DNA of 64,000 bases from Rhizobium sp. R634 (GCF_002211305.1 NZ_LOKW01000012.1:248001-312000); one strand, 5' to 3'; shown: positions 17,820-27,836, numbered from the stretch's first letter. Program-made: numbers and translations. The notes: a model not told the origin generated them from the sequence alone.

Positions 17820-18593
17820 TTGACAATTTTTTCGAAAAATCGGTGGCACGGCTCGGCAATCCGCCTGCCGAAAACGACTTTCGGTGCATTCGTGCTGCTG
17901 TTCTGGACGTGGTGGGCGTTGCTTGCTGTGTTCCGCGCCTTCCCCGAAATAGACATCTATTTTTCCCGGCTTTTTTTCGTGGCTGTAGATTGCGACGCGA
18001 CGGCTGCGGCCGGCAGCATCTGCGGAGGCTTTCCCTATCGCGACTCGGGGAATTTCGACCTGCTGCGCACCATCTTCCTCCGCCTGCCCTATGTGGTGGC
18101 GATCGTTATGGCGTGGAAATTCATCGAATGCTATCAGCAGCATGGCGCGACTTTCAATGCCGAGAGGGCGCGCAAGCTCAAAGTCGCATTGGGAACGCTG
18201 CTGATCGGGCCGGTGCTGCTCGTCAATGTCATCCTGAAGGAACATTGGGGGCGGCCGCGGCCGCTGCAGACGGACATTTTCGGCGGCCCTCTGCATTTCG
18301 CCGAGGCAGGTTCGCTCGCCGGCAAATGCGTGTCGAACTGCTCCTTCGTCTCCGGCGAGGCGGCGAGCGCCGGCTGGCTGCTCTGCCTTCTGTTCTTCGT
18401 TCCGAAATCGCTGCGTTACGCGATCGTGCCGCCCGTGGTGGTGATCTCGATCCTCACGCCGGCGATGCGGCTATCCTTCGGTGCGCATTACCTTTCCGAT
18501 GTCCTGCTCGGATGGCTTTCTTCGATCGTCATCTTCGCCGCGCTGCTGGCATTAACTGAGTCGCAACAGGGCCAAAAAAATTCTGAAATTTGA
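17820..18593 (+). CDS. PAP2-family membrane phosphatase, possible lipid A phosphatase
   Basis: The 257-residue protein has several membrane helices and the three acid-phosphatase motifs: KEHWGRPRP, an unusual NCSFVSGEAAS in place of PSGH, and SFGAHYLSDVLLG with the catalytic His and Asp. Members remove phosphate from lipid pyrophosphates, phosphatidate or lipid A. Its place directly before lptF, lptG and lptD suggests a lipopolysaccharide or lipid A substrate; rhizobial lipid A is known to lose its 1- and 4'-phosphates. That is inference. The only start in the open frame is TTG 17820 after a stop at 17808, with no clear ribosome site, so the true start may lie further in. Confidence 0.82.
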   Translation: MTIFSKNRWHGSAIRLPKTTFGAFVLLFWTWWALLAVFRAFPEIDIYFSRLFFVAVDCDATAAAGSICGGFPYRDSGNFDLLRTIFLRLPYVVAIVMAWKFIECYQQHGATFNAERARKLKVALGTLLIGPVLLVNVILKEHWGRPRPLQTDIFGGPLHFAEAGSLAGKCVSNCSFVSGEAASAGWLLCLLFFVPKSLRYAIVPPVVVISILTPAMRLSFGAHYLSDVLLGWLSSIVIFAALLALTESQQGQKNSEI

Positions 18594-18693
18594 ATGAATT
18601 TTTGACACCAGCTTGTCGCAAAAGCGCGACAAAGAGCGTAGAGGGATTCTCCTGCAAGCCGCTTGGGCGTGCAGGGTGCTTTCAAGGGCCGGC

Positions 18694-19875
18694 ATGAAAC
18701 TACTCGAGACATACATATTACGGCGCGTCGGCCAGATGTTTCTCGTGGCGCTGCTGCCCGTGCTGGCGATCATTTGGACGACACAGGTTCTGCAGCGCAT
18801 CAACCTCGTCACCGACAGCGGCCAGTCGATCGGTTCGTTCGCCAAGCTGGCGACGATGATCCTGCCGTCGATCATTCCCGTCGTGCTGCCCTTCGCGCTC
18901 GTCATCGCCATCACGCAGACATTGACGACGATGAACAACGATTCCGAGCTCACCGTCATCGATGCGGCAGGCGCGCGGCGCAGCATATTGATTCGTCCGA
19001 TCCTGCTGCTTGCCGCCGTCATCAGCGTCTTTTCCTTCTTCGTCGACAACATCGTCGAACCGCGGGCAAAGACCGTAGTCCGCCAAATGATCGCGGAGAC
19101 CTATGCCGACCTGCTCTCGTCAGTGATCGAGGAGAAGACCTTCCGCAAGCTCGACGAAGGCCTCTATGTGCAGATCTCCAAGCGCATGGCGGGCCGCACG
19201 CTGAAAGGTCTCTTCGTCGCAGACGAGCGCGATCCGGCCTACGAGCTGATCTATTACGCCAAGGAAGGCGCCGTCGACGACAAAGGCACGACGCTGATCA
19301 TGCATGACGGCGAGGTCCACCGCAAAACGCCGGATGGCAACGTTTCGGTCATCAAATTCGATTCCTATTCCTTCGACCTCTCGGACATGACGGAAAATCG
19401 CGGTCAGGCGACGTTGCGCGCCAGCGACCGTGACCTGTGGTTCCTGTTCAATCCCGACCCGGCCGACAAGGACTATACGATCCGGCCGCAGAGCTACCGC
19501 GCCGAGCTGCACCGGCGGCTGACGGACTGGATCCTGCCCGTCGTCTTCGCGCTGTTTTCGCTGGCGATCGCCGGCGATGCGCGCTCGCACCGCGAGGCCC
19601 GGCTGCATCCGATGATTAGCGCCCTCGCCTACGCCTTCACGCTTCGCTGGGCGGCCTTCTACGCGGCCAATCAGATCGACACCGATCCTGAATATATCGC
19701 CGTCCTCTACGCGATCCCGATCGTCAGTAGCATCATTTCGATCGTCTTCCTGGGCCTGCACAAGCGACTGGTCATGCCTTCGTTCATCCGGGATCGGATC
19801 TCGTCGTTCTGGAGACGGATGCAGGAGAGACTGCTTGCCGCTGCAGGCAGGACCGGCGGGGGCGCTACCCAATGA
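18694..19875 (+). CDS. lptF: LPS export ABC transporter permease LptF
   Basis: LptF pairs with LptG and the ATPase LptB to pull lipopolysaccharide from the inner membrane into the periplasmic Lpt bridge. The 393-residue protein has an N-terminal group of membrane helices (LETYILRRVGQMFLVALLPVLAI), a long periplasmic beta-jellyroll portion in the middle and a C-terminal helix group, the YjgP/YjgQ layout. ATG 18694 has AAGGG upstream; an upstream in-frame ATG at 18613 adds an unlikely soluble leader. Its TGA overlaps the lptG ATG, so the permeases are made together. Confidence 0.94.
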   Translation: MKLLETYILRRVGQMFLVALLPVLAIIWTTQVLQRINLVTDSGQSIGSFAKLATMILPSIIPVVLPFALVIAITQTLTTMNNDSELTVIDAAGARRSILIRPILLLAAVISVFSFFVDNIVEPRAKTVVRQMIAETYADLLSSVIEEKTFRKLDEGLYVQISKRMAGRTLKGLFVADERDPAYELIYYAKEGAVDDKGTTLIMHDGEVHRKTPDGNVSVIKFDSYSFDLSDMTENRGQATLRASDRDLWFLFNPDPADKDYTIRPQSYRAELHRRLTDWILPVVFALFSLAIAGDARSHREARLHPMISALAYAFTLRWAAFYAANQIDTDPEYIAVLYAIPIVSSIISIVFLGLHKRLVMPSFIRDRISSFWRRMQERLLAAAGRTGGGATQ

Positions 19876-20960
19876 TGTTCGGTACATTGTCGCGTTATTT
19901 TTTTCGTCGTTATCTGGCGACGACGGGCTGGTTCCTGATCGGCGTGTCGGCGATTAGTTTCCTCCTCGATTTCAGCGAGACGGCGGGCCGCATGTCCGGC
20001 CTGCCCGGCTACACGATCGGCGGCGGCATCCTGATGACCGCCGTTCGCCTGCCGCTCATCCTGCAGCAGACGGTGCCGTTCATCACGCTGTTCGTCGGCA
20101 TGACGGTGCTGATCGGTCTCAACCGCAAATATGAGCTCGTCGTGACGCGGGCAGCCGGCATTTCCGTCTGGCAATTCATGTTTCCCTTCATCGTCGGATC
20201 CCTGGCCATCGGCGTGCTGACGATGACGGCGCTCAACCCGCTTGCCGCCTGGGGACAGCGTCAGGCTCTTCTCGTCGAATCCGACTGGCGCGGCGAAAAT
20301 GCGGTCCTGCGCAAGGCGCCGCAGATTCCGTGGCTGCGCCAGATCAGCGGCCGGGACGATGTCATCATCGGCGCCCAGACCGTTCAGGAAAACGGGACAA
20401 AGCTGATCGACGCCGTGCTGATCCATTTCGATTCAAGCGGTCAGGTCATTCTGAGACAGGACGCCGCGACAGCAAAGTTAGAAGATGGTTACTGGCAGCT
20501 TAACACCGTCGTCGAGCGCAAGCCTGGCGAAATCCCCGTGCGCAAAGCTTCGGTTCAACTTCGCACCAATCTGAAACAGGATTTCGTCCAGGAGCGGCTG
20601 ACGGCGCCGGAAACAATTGGTTTCTTTGACCTTTCGAACCGCATTGCAGCGGCCAAATCCTTCGGCATCTCAACCAAGGCGCTGGAGACGCAATTCAACT
20701 CGCTGTTGTCCCAGCCGTTGCTGCTGGTGGCGATGACTCTCATTGCTGCAACAGTGTCCCTAAAATTTAGCCGGTTCAACCAATCCCGCTCCGTGATTCT
20801 GGGTGGCATCCTCGCGGGCTTCGTGCTTTATGTCATCACCGTGCTTGTTAAAGCATTCGGAAGCAGTGGAGTCGTGCCTCCTTTCGTGGCGACGTGGATA
20901 CCGGTGGTCGTCGCGTTGGCGTTGGGCGCGACTATTCTGCTTCATCAGGAGGACGGCTAG
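19872..20960 (+). CDS. lptG: LPS export ABC transporter permease LptG
   Basis: This is the partner permease of LptF in lipopolysaccharide export. The 362-residue product has the YjgP/YjgQ topology: FRRYLATTGWFLIGVSAISFLLDFSE at the first helix, a periplasmic middle (residues about 130-260), and C-terminal helices ending ATWIPVVVALALGATILL. ATG 19872 overlaps the lptF stop by 4 bp. The lptG TAG overlaps the GTG of lptD by one base. No lptB gene is in the window, so the ATPase is encoded elsewhere. Confidence 0.93.
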   Translation: MMFGTLSRYFFRRYLATTGWFLIGVSAISFLLDFSETAGRMSGLPGYTIGGGILMTAVRLPLILQQTVPFITLFVGMTVLIGLNRKYELVVTRAAGISVWQFMFPFIVGSLAIGVLTMTALNPLAAWGQRQALLVESDWRGENAVLRKAPQIPWLRQISGRDDVIIGAQTVQENGTKLIDAVLIHFDSSGQVILRQDAATAKLEDGYWQLNTVVERKPGEIPVRKASVQLRTNLKQDFVQERLTAPETIGFFDLSNRIAAAKSFGISTKALETQFNSLLSQPLLLVAMTLIAATVSLKFSRFNQSRSVILGGILAGFVLYVITVLVKAFGSSGVVPPFVATWIPVVVALALGATILLHQEDG

Positions 20961-23287
20961 TGGCGGCAGGCGACCGCAAGTACTTTAGTAAACAGTTGGT
21001 TGCCCTGCTTGCCGGCGCGACTCTATGTTCCTATTTCAGCAGCGTTCCGGCCTCTTTCGGCCAGGTCACGACGCCCGAACAAAATATCCAGCAGAAGATC
21101 CCCGAAGGAGCCAAACTTCTCCTGTCGGCCAATGAACTCGTCTATAATCGCGATGCGGACATGGTGTCGGCGATCGGCGGCGTGCAGATCAACTATGGCG
21201 GCTACAAAATGGTCGCTCAGAAGGTCGAATATAATCAGAAGACCGGCCGGATGACGGCGATCGGCAATGTCGAGCTGGTCAGCCCCGACGGCAACCGCAT
21301 CTACGCCGACAATCTTGATGTGACCGACAATTTCGCCGACGGGTTCCTGAACTCGCTGCGCATCGAAACCTCCGACAACACACGTATCGTCGCCGAAAGC
21401 GGCGAGCGGGTCGGCGGCACGCTGATGATTCTCAACAAGGGCGTCTATACCGCCTGCCTTCCCTGCGCCGAAGATCCCAAGCGGGCGCCCTTCTGGCAGG
21501 TGAAGGCGCAGCGTGTCATCCAGAATGGCGAAACGCACACGGTCCGGCTGGAGCGGGCGCGATTCGAGCTGCTCGGCCATCCGATTGCCTTCCTGCCGTT
21601 CATCGAGGTTCCCGATAACACGGTGAAGCGCAAGTCGGGCTTTCTCTTCCCGACGATGAGCCTGTCGCAGAATCTCGGTTTCGGTCTTTCCATTCCTTAT
21701 TATTACGTGATCTCGCCGAGCATGGATGCGACGGTCACCGCCACCGGCTACACGGCCCAGGGCTTTCTTGTCGAAGGCGAGTTCCGCCAGCGTTTTGAAA
21801 ATGGCACGCATATCCTGCGCGTCGCCGGCATAGACCAGGCAACCCCGGGCAATTTCAGCTCCGGCACCAGCGATGCCGAAGCCGAGCGGCGCGGCATGGT
21901 GGCGTCGAAGGCAGAGTTCCGCATCAATCCGCGTTGGACGTTCGGCTGGGACGTCATGGTCCAGAGCGACAACAACTTCTCGAAAACCTATAAGCTGCGC
22001 GGGCTCAGCAGCACAGATCGCACCAACCAGATCTACCTGACGGGATTGGGCAAGCGGAATTACTTCGACATGCGGGCGTTCTATTTCGACGTCCAGGATG
22101 CCGACCGGACGAACACGGCCGAAAAGCAGCAGGCGATCGTCTATCCCTCGCTCGACTATCATTATGTGGCGCCGCAGCCGCTTGCAGGCGGCGAACTGTC
22201 GGCCGATGTCAACCTGACGAATATTTCGCGCACCCATGACGACTTCTATACCGTCGACGGCTTCGACCGCTTCCGCGGCCTGAAGGGACAGACCTCGCGC
22301 CTGACCGCGGAGCTGCAGTGGAAACGCACCTACGTCACGCCGACCGGCCTGGTGATCACGCCGCTGCTGGCTGCGCGCGGTGACGCCTTCGCGCTGAACA
22401 TGGACGATCCGACCGGCTATGGCGGCAACTATTATGACGGCAATTCCGCCACCCGTTCGATGTTCACTGCCGGGCTGGAGATTCGTTATCCGATCCTGAT
22501 GACGACTGACAACAGCACCCACATCCTCGAGCCGATCGCCCAGATCTATGCCCGCCCGGACGAGCAGCTCGCCGGCCGGCTGCCGAACGAGGATGCGCAG
22601 AGCTTCGTCTTCGACGCCACCTCGCTGTTCGACCGCGACAAATTCTCGGGCTACGACCGCATCGAAGGCGGCACCCGCGCCAATGTCGGCATTCAGTATA
22701 CCGGCACGTTCGACAGCGGCTACAAGCTGCACGGCCTCTTCGGCCAGTCCTACCAGATCGCGGGACAGAACTCGTTCGCCACCGATGACCTTGTCAATGT
22801 GGGTGCGGATTCGGGCCTGGAAACCGCTCGCTCCGACTATGTGGGTCTCGGGGGCATCGAAACGCCGTTCGGCGTTTCCGTGACAGCCTCCTACCGCCTC
22901 GACGAGAAGGATTTCGATTTCCGCCGCGGCGACCTGACGACGGCTTACCAGAACGACACCTTCTCCACGCAGGTGACTTACACCCACCTCAGCGCGCAAC
23001 CGGCATATGGCTTCGCTGACGACAACGACGAGATCCAGACCAGCAGCCGCGTCAAGTTCAAGGATTACTGGTCAATCTTCGGCGGTATTGCCTGGGATCT
23101 GAACAATGAGGTGCTCAGCCGCCGCACGCTCGGCCTCAGCTACGAGGACGAATGCACGATCTTTACGATCGCCTATACCGATACGAGGGACGCCGACGAT
23201 GAGTCGGGAAGTGACTGGACGATCGGCGCTCGGCTGACCTTCCGCACGCTCGGCGATATCAAGATCGGCACCGATAGCGTCGAATGA
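20960..23287 (+). CDS. lptD: LPS-assembly outer-membrane protein LptD
   Basis: LptD is the outer-membrane beta-barrel that, with the lipoprotein LptE, inserts lipopolysaccharide in the outer leaflet. The 775-residue product has a signal peptide (VALLAGATLCSYFSSVPASFG), an N-terminal OstA jellyroll domain (residues about 45-190, KLLLSANELVYNRDADMV) and a long C-terminal barrel rich in alternating Tyr, Asp and Gly strands. Cysteines include the CLPCAEDPK pair and one near the C-terminus, possible disulfide partners. GTG 20960 is chosen because AGGAGG lies 7 nt upstream. Upstream ATGs are inside lptG. Confidence 0.93.
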   Translation: MAAGDRKYFSKQLVALLAGATLCSYFSSVPASFGQVTTPEQNIQQKIPEGAKLLLSANELVYNRDADMVSAIGGVQINYGGYKMVAQKVEYNQKTGRMTAIGNVELVSPDGNRIYADNLDVTDNFADGFLNSLRIETSDNTRIVAESGERVGGTLMILNKGVYTACLPCAEDPKRAPFWQVKAQRVIQNGETHTVRLERARFELLGHPIAFLPFIEVPDNTVKRKSGFLFPTMSLSQNLGFGLSIPYYYVISPSMDATVTATGYTAQGFLVEGEFRQRFENGTHILRVAGIDQATPGNFSSGTSDAEAERRGMVASKAEFRINPRWTFGWDVMVQSDNNFSKTYKLRGLSSTDRTNQIYLTGLGKRNYFDMRAFYFDVQDADRTNTAEKQQAIVYPSLDYHYVAPQPLAGGELSADVNLTNISRTHDDFYTVDGFDRFRGLKGQTSRLTAELQWKRTYVTPTGLVITPLLAARGDAFALNMDDPTGYGGNYYDGNSATRSMFTAGLEIRYPILMTTDNSTHILEPIAQIYARPDEQLAGRLPNEDAQSFVFDATSLFDRDKFSGYDRIEGGTRANVGIQYTGTFDSGYKLHGLFGQSYQIAGQNSFATDDLVNVGADSGLETARSDYVGLGGIETPFGVSVTASYRLDEKDFDFRRGDLTTAYQNDTFSTQVTYTHLSAQPAYGFADDNDEIQTSSRVKFKDYWSIFGGIAWDLNNEVLSRRTLGLSYEDECTIFTIAYTDTRDADDESGSDWTIGARLTFRTLGDIKIGTDSVE

Positions 23288-23422
23288 CGGACAGGGACAT
23301 GACCTTCAGTCATTCTTTCGCCGTAAGCCTGTGCAGGACATTGCCGCCAGTCGATATCTGAGGCATAGCGGTCTCGCGCCATGATGGAAGCGATTTCCGC
23401 TTGTCTCGCACTGTGGTAAGAA

Positions 23423-23445
23423 CGCCGCGAACACGTCTCGCGGCG
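23423..23445 (+). promoter_or_regulatory. Hairpin in the leader of the SurA-like gene
   Basis: A perfect 8-bp stem (CGCCGCGA / TCGCGGCG) with a 7-nt loop ends a few bases before the GGGAGG ribosome site of the following gene. It lies in the 176-bp gap after lptD. It may adjust translation or be a weak terminator; no U-tract follows. Confidence 0.35.
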
Positions 23446-23463
23446 CCATCGGGAGGTCAACAG

Positions 23464-24405
23464 ATGATTGACGCGAAAAAAGCCATAACAGCCTTCATCA
23501 CGGGGGCAACGATTACGCTGGCTGGCTTTGCGGCTCCGGCATTTGCCGCAAGCGAAGTCAAAGCCGTGGTGAACGGCACCGCCATCACCAGCGGCGACGT
23601 CGCCAAGCGCCAGGCCTTCTTGCGGCTGCAGCATACGAAGGCGGACGCCAAGACTGCCGAAGAGCAACTGATCGACGAGACGCTCAAGCGGCAGGAGGTC
23701 GCCCGCGTTCGTATGTCGGTTTCGCAGCAGGACGTCGATGCCTCGTTCGCGCGCTTCTCGAGCGGCAACAAGCTTTCCGTCGAGCAGATGTCGCAGATCC
23801 TCGATCGCGCCGGCGTCGGTGTCGACCATTTCAAGGGTTTCATTGCCGTGCAGATGAGCTGGCCGCGCGTCGTCAATGCGCGCTACGGTTCAACGTCTCG
23901 GCTGTCGAATTACGACCTCGTGTCCCGGATGATGCAGAACAACAAGCAGAAGCCGGTGACGACGGAATATATGCTGCAGCAGATCATCTTCGTCGTTCCG
24001 CAAGCCAAGCGCGGCGCCATCACCGGCAAGCGCAAGAGCGAGGCGGAGGCATCGCGCTCGAAATTCCCCGGCTGCGACCAGTCAAAGGTTTTTGCCGCGA
24101 CGATGCGCGACGTTTCCGTGCGCGACCTCGGCCGCATGCTCGCCCCGGAGATCCCGCCGGATTGGAAGCCGCTGGTCGAACAGGCCAAGGGCAACACCAC
24201 AGGCACCCGCGTCACCGACAAGGGGGTAGAATACCTGGCAATCTGCAGTCAGCGTCAGGTTTCCGACGACCAGGCCGCCGAAATGGTCTTCCGCCAGGAA
24301 GATCTCGACAAATCCAAGGCCGACAAGAGCGGTCCGCCGGAAAACGAGAACGCCAAGAAATACCTGGAAGAACTGCGCAAGAAGGCGCAGATCGCCTATC
24401 GCTGA
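23464..24405 (+). CDS. SurA-like periplasmic chaperone (SurA N-terminal domain)
   Basis: The 313-residue product has a signal peptide (TGATITLAGFAAPAFA/AS) followed by the SurA-type N-domain: VKAVVNGTAITSGDVAKRQAFL, then EEQLIDETLKRQEVARVRMSVSQQDVD. SurA escorts outer-membrane proteins such as LptD through the periplasm, which fits its place right after lptD. The parvulin prolyl-isomerase motif is not clear; only TEYMLQQIIFVVP resembles its first strand, so isomerase activity is doubtful. ATG 23464 has GGGAGG upstream. pdxA begins 6 bp after its stop, an order like surA-pdxA-rsmA in other Proteobacteria. Confidence 0.85.
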   Translation: MIDAKKAITAFITGATITLAGFAAPAFAASEVKAVVNGTAITSGDVAKRQAFLRLQHTKADAKTAEEQLIDETLKRQEVARVRMSVSQQDVDASFARFSSGNKLSVEQMSQILDRAGVGVDHFKGFIAVQMSWPRVVNARYGSTSRLSNYDLVSRMMQNNKQKPVTTEYMLQQIIFVVPQAKRGAITGKRKSEAEASRSKFPGCDQSKVFAATMRDVSVRDLGRMLAPEIPPDWKPLVEQAKGNTTGTRVTDKGVEYLAICSQRQVSDDQAAEMVFRQEDLDKSKADKSGPPENENAKKYLEELRKKAQIAYR

Positions 24406-24411
24406 CAGACG

Positions 24412-25440
24412 ATGGCAATACCGTTCTCACGACCGCTTGCGCTCACTCAGGGCGATCCCGCCGGCATCGGGCCGGACATCACCCTGATGGCGTGGCTCCG
24501 GCGGCGTGAACTCGGGTTGCCGCCTTTCTTCCTGATCGGCGACCCCGATGTCCTGGCGTTAAGAGCCCGCCAGCTCAATCTGACGGTTTCGATCCGCGAG
24601 AGCGATGGCGCCAGCGAGGCTGCCGGTATCTTTGCCGATGCACTGCCCGTCATGACTGTGCCGGCCGGCATCGAGGTGGTGGCCGGCGAGCCGCACGAGG
24701 CAACGGCGAAAGGCACGATCGCGGCGATCGAGAAAGCCGTATCACTGGTGATCGATGGCGAGGCGCTTGGCGTCGTCACCAACCCGATCTCCAAAAGTGT
24801 GCTCTATGAAGCAGGCTTCCGCTTTCCCGGTCATACCGAGTTTCTGGCGGATCTCGCCGCGAAGGCGACAGGCCGGCCGGTCACGCCTGTGATGATGTTA
24901 TCAGGACCGAAGCTCAAGGCTATTCCCGTCACCATCCACATTCCGGTTCGGGACGTGCCGCAGGCGCTGACGAGCGAACTGATCATGGAAACCTGCCGCA
25001 TCGCCCATGAAGACCTGAGGCAGCGCTTCGGCATCGAGGCGCCGCGGCTTGCCGTTGCCGGTCTCAACCCGCATGCCGGCGAAGGCGGGGCAATGGGCAA
25101 GGAGGATGAGACCATCATCCGTCCGGCAATCGAGCGCCTTCGCGACGAGGGCATCGATGCGATCGGCCCCCTGCCCGCCGATACGATGTTCCATGACGAG
25201 GCGCGGGCGCGATACGACGTCGCCGTCTGCATGTATCACGATCAGGCACTGATCCCGGCCAAGACACTCGGCTTCGACGACAGCGTCAACGTGACGCTCG
25301 GGCTTCCCTTCGTCCGCACCTCGCCGGACCACGGCACCGCTTTCGGCATCGCCGGCAAAGGCTTGGCACGCGAGCAGAGCCTCGTCGTGGCGCTGAAGCT
25401 TGCCGCGCAGCTCGGCCGCAGCATGGAAAGCCGCCACTGA
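24412..25440 (+). CDS. pdxA: 4-hydroxythreonine-4-phosphate dehydrogenase
   Basis: PdxA oxidises 4-phosphohydroxy-L-threonine to the precursor that PdxJ joins with deoxyxylulose phosphate to make pyridoxine phosphate (vitamin B6). The 342-residue product shows [12 protein letters not shown] at the N-terminus, [26 protein letters not shown] with the substrate and metal His, and [12 protein letters not shown] with the second metal-binding motif. The length is normal. Its TGA shares one base with the rsmA ATG (TGATG), so the genes are coupled. Confidence 0.96.
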   Translation: MAIPFSRPLALTQGDPAGIGPDITLMAWLRRRELGLPPFFLIGDPDVLALRARQLNLTVSIRESDGASEAAGIFADALPVMTVPAGIEVVAGEPHEATAKGTIAAIEKAVSLVIDGEALGVVTNPISKSVLYEAGFRFPGHTEFLADLAAKATGRPVTPVMMLSGPKLKAIPVTIHIPVRDVPQALTSELIMETCRIAHEDLRQRFGIEAPRLAVAGLNPHAGEGGAMGKEDETIIRPAIERLRDEGIDAIGPLPADTMFHDEARARYDVAVCMYHDQALIPAKTLGFDDSVNVTLGLPFVRTSPDHGTAFGIAGKGLAREQSLVVALKLAAQLGRSMESRH

Positions 25441-26267
25441 TGGCAGCACTTGACGGTCTGCCGCCGCTTCGCGACGTTATCCAGCGTCATGGCCTCGATG
25501 CGCGCAAGGCGCTCGGCCAGAACTTCCTGCTCGACCTCAACCTCACCCAGAAGATCGCCCGCACGGCCGGTCCTCTCGAGGAAGCCACCGTCTTCGAGGT
25601 CGGCCCCGGCCCCGGCGGGCTGACGCGCGCGATCCTGGCGCTCGGCGCCAAGAAGGTGATCGCCGTCGAACGCGACGCGCGCTGCCTGCCGGCGCTCGCC
25701 GAAATCGCCGGTCATTATCCCGGCCGGCTGGAGGTGATCGAAGGCGACGCGCTCAAGACCGATTTCGAGGCCCTGGCGCCGGAAGGTCCGGTCAAGATCA
25801 TTGCCAACCTGCCCTATAATGTCGGCACGCAGCTGCTGGTCAACTGGCTGCTGCCGAAGGCCTGGCCGCCGTTCTGGCAGTCGCTGACGCTGATGTTTCA
25901 GAAGGAAGTCGGCGAGCGTATCGTTGCCAGTGAGGATGACGATCATTACGGCCGTCTTGGCGTTCTCTGCGGCTGGCGGACGGAAGCTCGCATGGCCTTC
26001 GATGTTCCGCCGCAAGCCTTTACGCCGCCGCCGAAGGTAACGTCGACCGTCGTGCAGTTGCTTCCCCGGGAAAACCCTATTCCCTGCGCTGTCGGCAATC
26101 TGGAAAAGGTGACGCAAGCCGCCTTCGGCCAGCGCCGCAAGATGCTGCGTCAAAGCTTGAAGCCGCTCGGCGGCGAGAGCCTGCTCGTCAAGGCAGGGAT
26201 CGACCCGGCGCGCCGGGCGGAGACCTTGTCCGTCGAGGAATTCTGCCTGCTTGCGAATTCCCTTTAA
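25440..26267 (+). CDS. rsmA: 16S rRNA (adenine1518/1519-N6)-dimethyltransferase
   Basis: RsmA (KsgA) dimethylates two adjacent adenines in the 3' hairpin of 16S rRNA late in small-subunit assembly. The 275-residue protein has the SAM-binding motif [30 protein letters not shown] and the catalytic NLPYN motif ([13 protein letters not shown]). The length is normal. It overlaps pdxA by one base at its start. Its TAA overlaps the stop of the convergent gmk gene: the four bases TTAA at 26264-26267 serve both. Confidence 0.96.
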   Translation: MAALDGLPPLRDVIQRHGLDARKALGQNFLLDLNLTQKIARTAGPLEEATVFEVGPGPGGLTRAILALGAKKVIAVERDARCLPALAEIAGHYPGRLEVIEGDALKTDFEALAPEGPVKIIANLPYNVGTQLLVNWLLPKAWPPFWQSLTLMFQKEVGERIVASEDDDHYGRLGVLCGWRTEARMAFDVPPQAFTPPPKVTSTVVQLLPRENPIPCAVGNLEKVTQAAFGQRRKMLRQSLKPLGGESLLVKAGIDPARRAETLSVEEFCLLANSL

Positions 26268-26926
26268 AGCGACGGCGTCTCTTCCAGCAATCCACGGACG
26301 AAATCGAACATGCCATGGCGGCGGTCGCGGCGCAGGCGCTCAGCCTTGACGATCGACTGAACGGCATCGAAGGCGGCGTTGAGGTCGTCGTTGACGATGA
26401 CGTAGTCATATTCGCGCCAGTGGGCGATCTCGGCGCGACTGTTGGCCAGCCGCGTCTGGATGACCTCTTCCGAATCCTCGGCGCGGCGGTGCAACCGCGA
26501 CTGCAGCTCGGTCATGGTCGGCGGCAGCACGAAGATAGAGACGACGTCGGCCGACATCTTCTCCTGCAATTGCTGGGCGCCCTGCCAATCGATGTCGAAG
26601 AGCATGTCGCGGCCCTCGGCCATGGCTTGCTCCACCGGCTCGCGCGGCGTGCCGTAGAAATTGCCATGCACCTCGGCCCATTCGAGCAGCGCATCGCTAT
26701 CGCGCAGCCGCTCGAACTCGCGCACGCTCTTGAAGTGGTAATGCACATCCTCGACTTCGCTCGGGCGGCGCTGGCGCGTGGTGACGCTGACGGAGAGGCC
26801 GATTTGCCTGTCCTGCTCCAGCAGCGTGCGCGCGATGGTGGACTTGCCGGCGCCCGACGGCGACGAGATAACAAGCATCAGACCGCGGCGGGCGATCTGG
26901 ACGGGCGAGGATTTCGCCGGTTTCAT
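26264..26926 (-). CDS. gmk: Guanylate kinase
   Basis: Gmk phosphorylates GMP to GDP using ATP and links purine synthesis to GTP and (p)ppGpp pools. The 220-residue product has the P-loop [10 protein letters not shown] (residues 21-30), the GMP-binding [19 protein letters not shown] and [10 protein letters not shown]. It starts 4 bp after the yicC stop, with its GGAG ribosome site inside the yicC tail. It ends convergently on rsmA. It is the last gene of the mltG-yicC-gmk string. Confidence 0.97.
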   Translation of the reverse strand: MKPAKSSPVQIARRGLMLVISSPSGAGKSTIARTLLEQDRQIGLSVSVTTRQRRPSEVEDVHYHFKSVREFERLRDSDALLEWAEVHGNFYGTPREPVEQAMAEGRDMLFDIDWQGAQQLQEKMSADVVSIFVLPPTMTELQSRLHRRAEDSEEVIQTRLANSRAEIAHWREYDYVIVNDDLNAAFDAVQSIVKAERLRRDRRHGMFDFVRGLLEETPSL

Positions 26927-26929
26927 GTC

Positions 26930-27817
26930 CTACTCCAAATTCTGGACCTGCTCGCGGAACTGGTCGATCACGACTTTCAGCTCGATGCCGGCGGCGGTGA
27001 CCGCCGAAGCATTCGACTTCGAACAGATGGTATTCGATTCGCGGTTAAATTCCTGTGCAAGGAAGTCCAGCCGGCGGCCGGCGGGGCCGCCTTTCACCAG
27101 AAGATCGCGTGCAGCGGCAATATGCGCCTTGAGCCGATCAATCTCCTCGCGCAGATCCGCCTTGGTTGCCAACAGCGCGGCTTCGGCGTGTAGCCTGTCG
27201 CGGTCGAGGGCAGCCATGCCGTCCATCAACAAAGTCACCTGTGCGGTAAGCCGCGCCGCGATCTCCTGCGGCGAGCGCGAGGGATCGCTCTCGATCACAC
27301 GCGTCAAGCCTTCGATCGTGGCGACATGGTCGAGAAGAATGCGGACGAGCGCCGATCCCTCCTGTTCGCGCATTGCCCTCAGATCGGAAAGAGCGGCCAG
27401 CAGACCGGCGGCGATATCGGCGTCACGGGTGGCGAGCGCCTCCTCGCTATCCTCGCCTTCGCGGAATTCCACGATGCCGCGCACGAGAAGCAGCGTGTCG
27501 AGCTTCAGCGGCGCGGGGTCGATCATGCCTTCCAATTGCTCGCGCATGGCAAGCACGGCGGCAAGCGCTTGCCTGTTCAGCACCGCCTCGAAACGGTTCT
27601 CGTCAGCGGTGACCGACAGCGATGCCTGCAGGTTGCCGCGGCTGAAGCTTTCGCCGGCAAGGCGGCGAACCTCCGCCTCCATCCGTTCAAGCCCGGGCGG
27701 CAGGCGCAAGCGCAGGTCAAGGCCCTTGCCGTTGACCGAGCGCAGCTCCCATGCCCAGCGCCAGCGACCGCTCGTTCCCTCGCGCCGCGCAAAACCGGTC
27801 ATGGACTGCAGAGCCAT
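26930..27817 (-). CDS. yicC: YicC-family endoribonuclease-like protein
   Basis: YicC proteins were long unassigned; the E. coli member has been reported to be an endoribonuclease that helps degrade small RNA. The 295-residue product starts MALQSMTGFARREG, the family's most conserved stretch. It has a YicC N domain to about residue 150 and a DUF1732 C-terminal domain with EEIDRLKAHI and AQEFNRESNTICSK, including the conserved glutamates and the final REQVQNLE. ATG 27817 has GGGAGG upstream; the frame is open 32 codons further but without a ribosome site. It lies 19 bp after mltG. Confidence 0.92.
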   Translation of the reverse strand: MALQSMTGFARREGTSGRWRWAWELRSVNGKGLDLRLRLPPGLERMEAEVRRLAGESFSRGNLQASLSVTADENRFEAVLNRQALAAVLAMREQLEGMIDPAPLKLDTLLLVRGIVEFREGEDSEEALATRDADIAAGLLAALSDLRAMREQEGSALVRILLDHVATIEGLTRVIESDPSRSPQEIAARLTAQVTLLMDGMAALDRDRLHAEAALLATKADLREEIDRLKAHIAAARDLLVKGGPAGRRLDFLAQEFNRESNTICSKSNASAVTAAGIELKVVIDQFREQVQNLE

Positions 27818-27836
27818 GCGAGCCTCCCGAAATCTG

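Noticed and set aside
21023..22999. 658-codon minus-strand frame opposite lptD
   Set aside because: It is the antisense shadow of a clear LptD gene and has an Arg/Gly/Ala-rich, domain-free translation.
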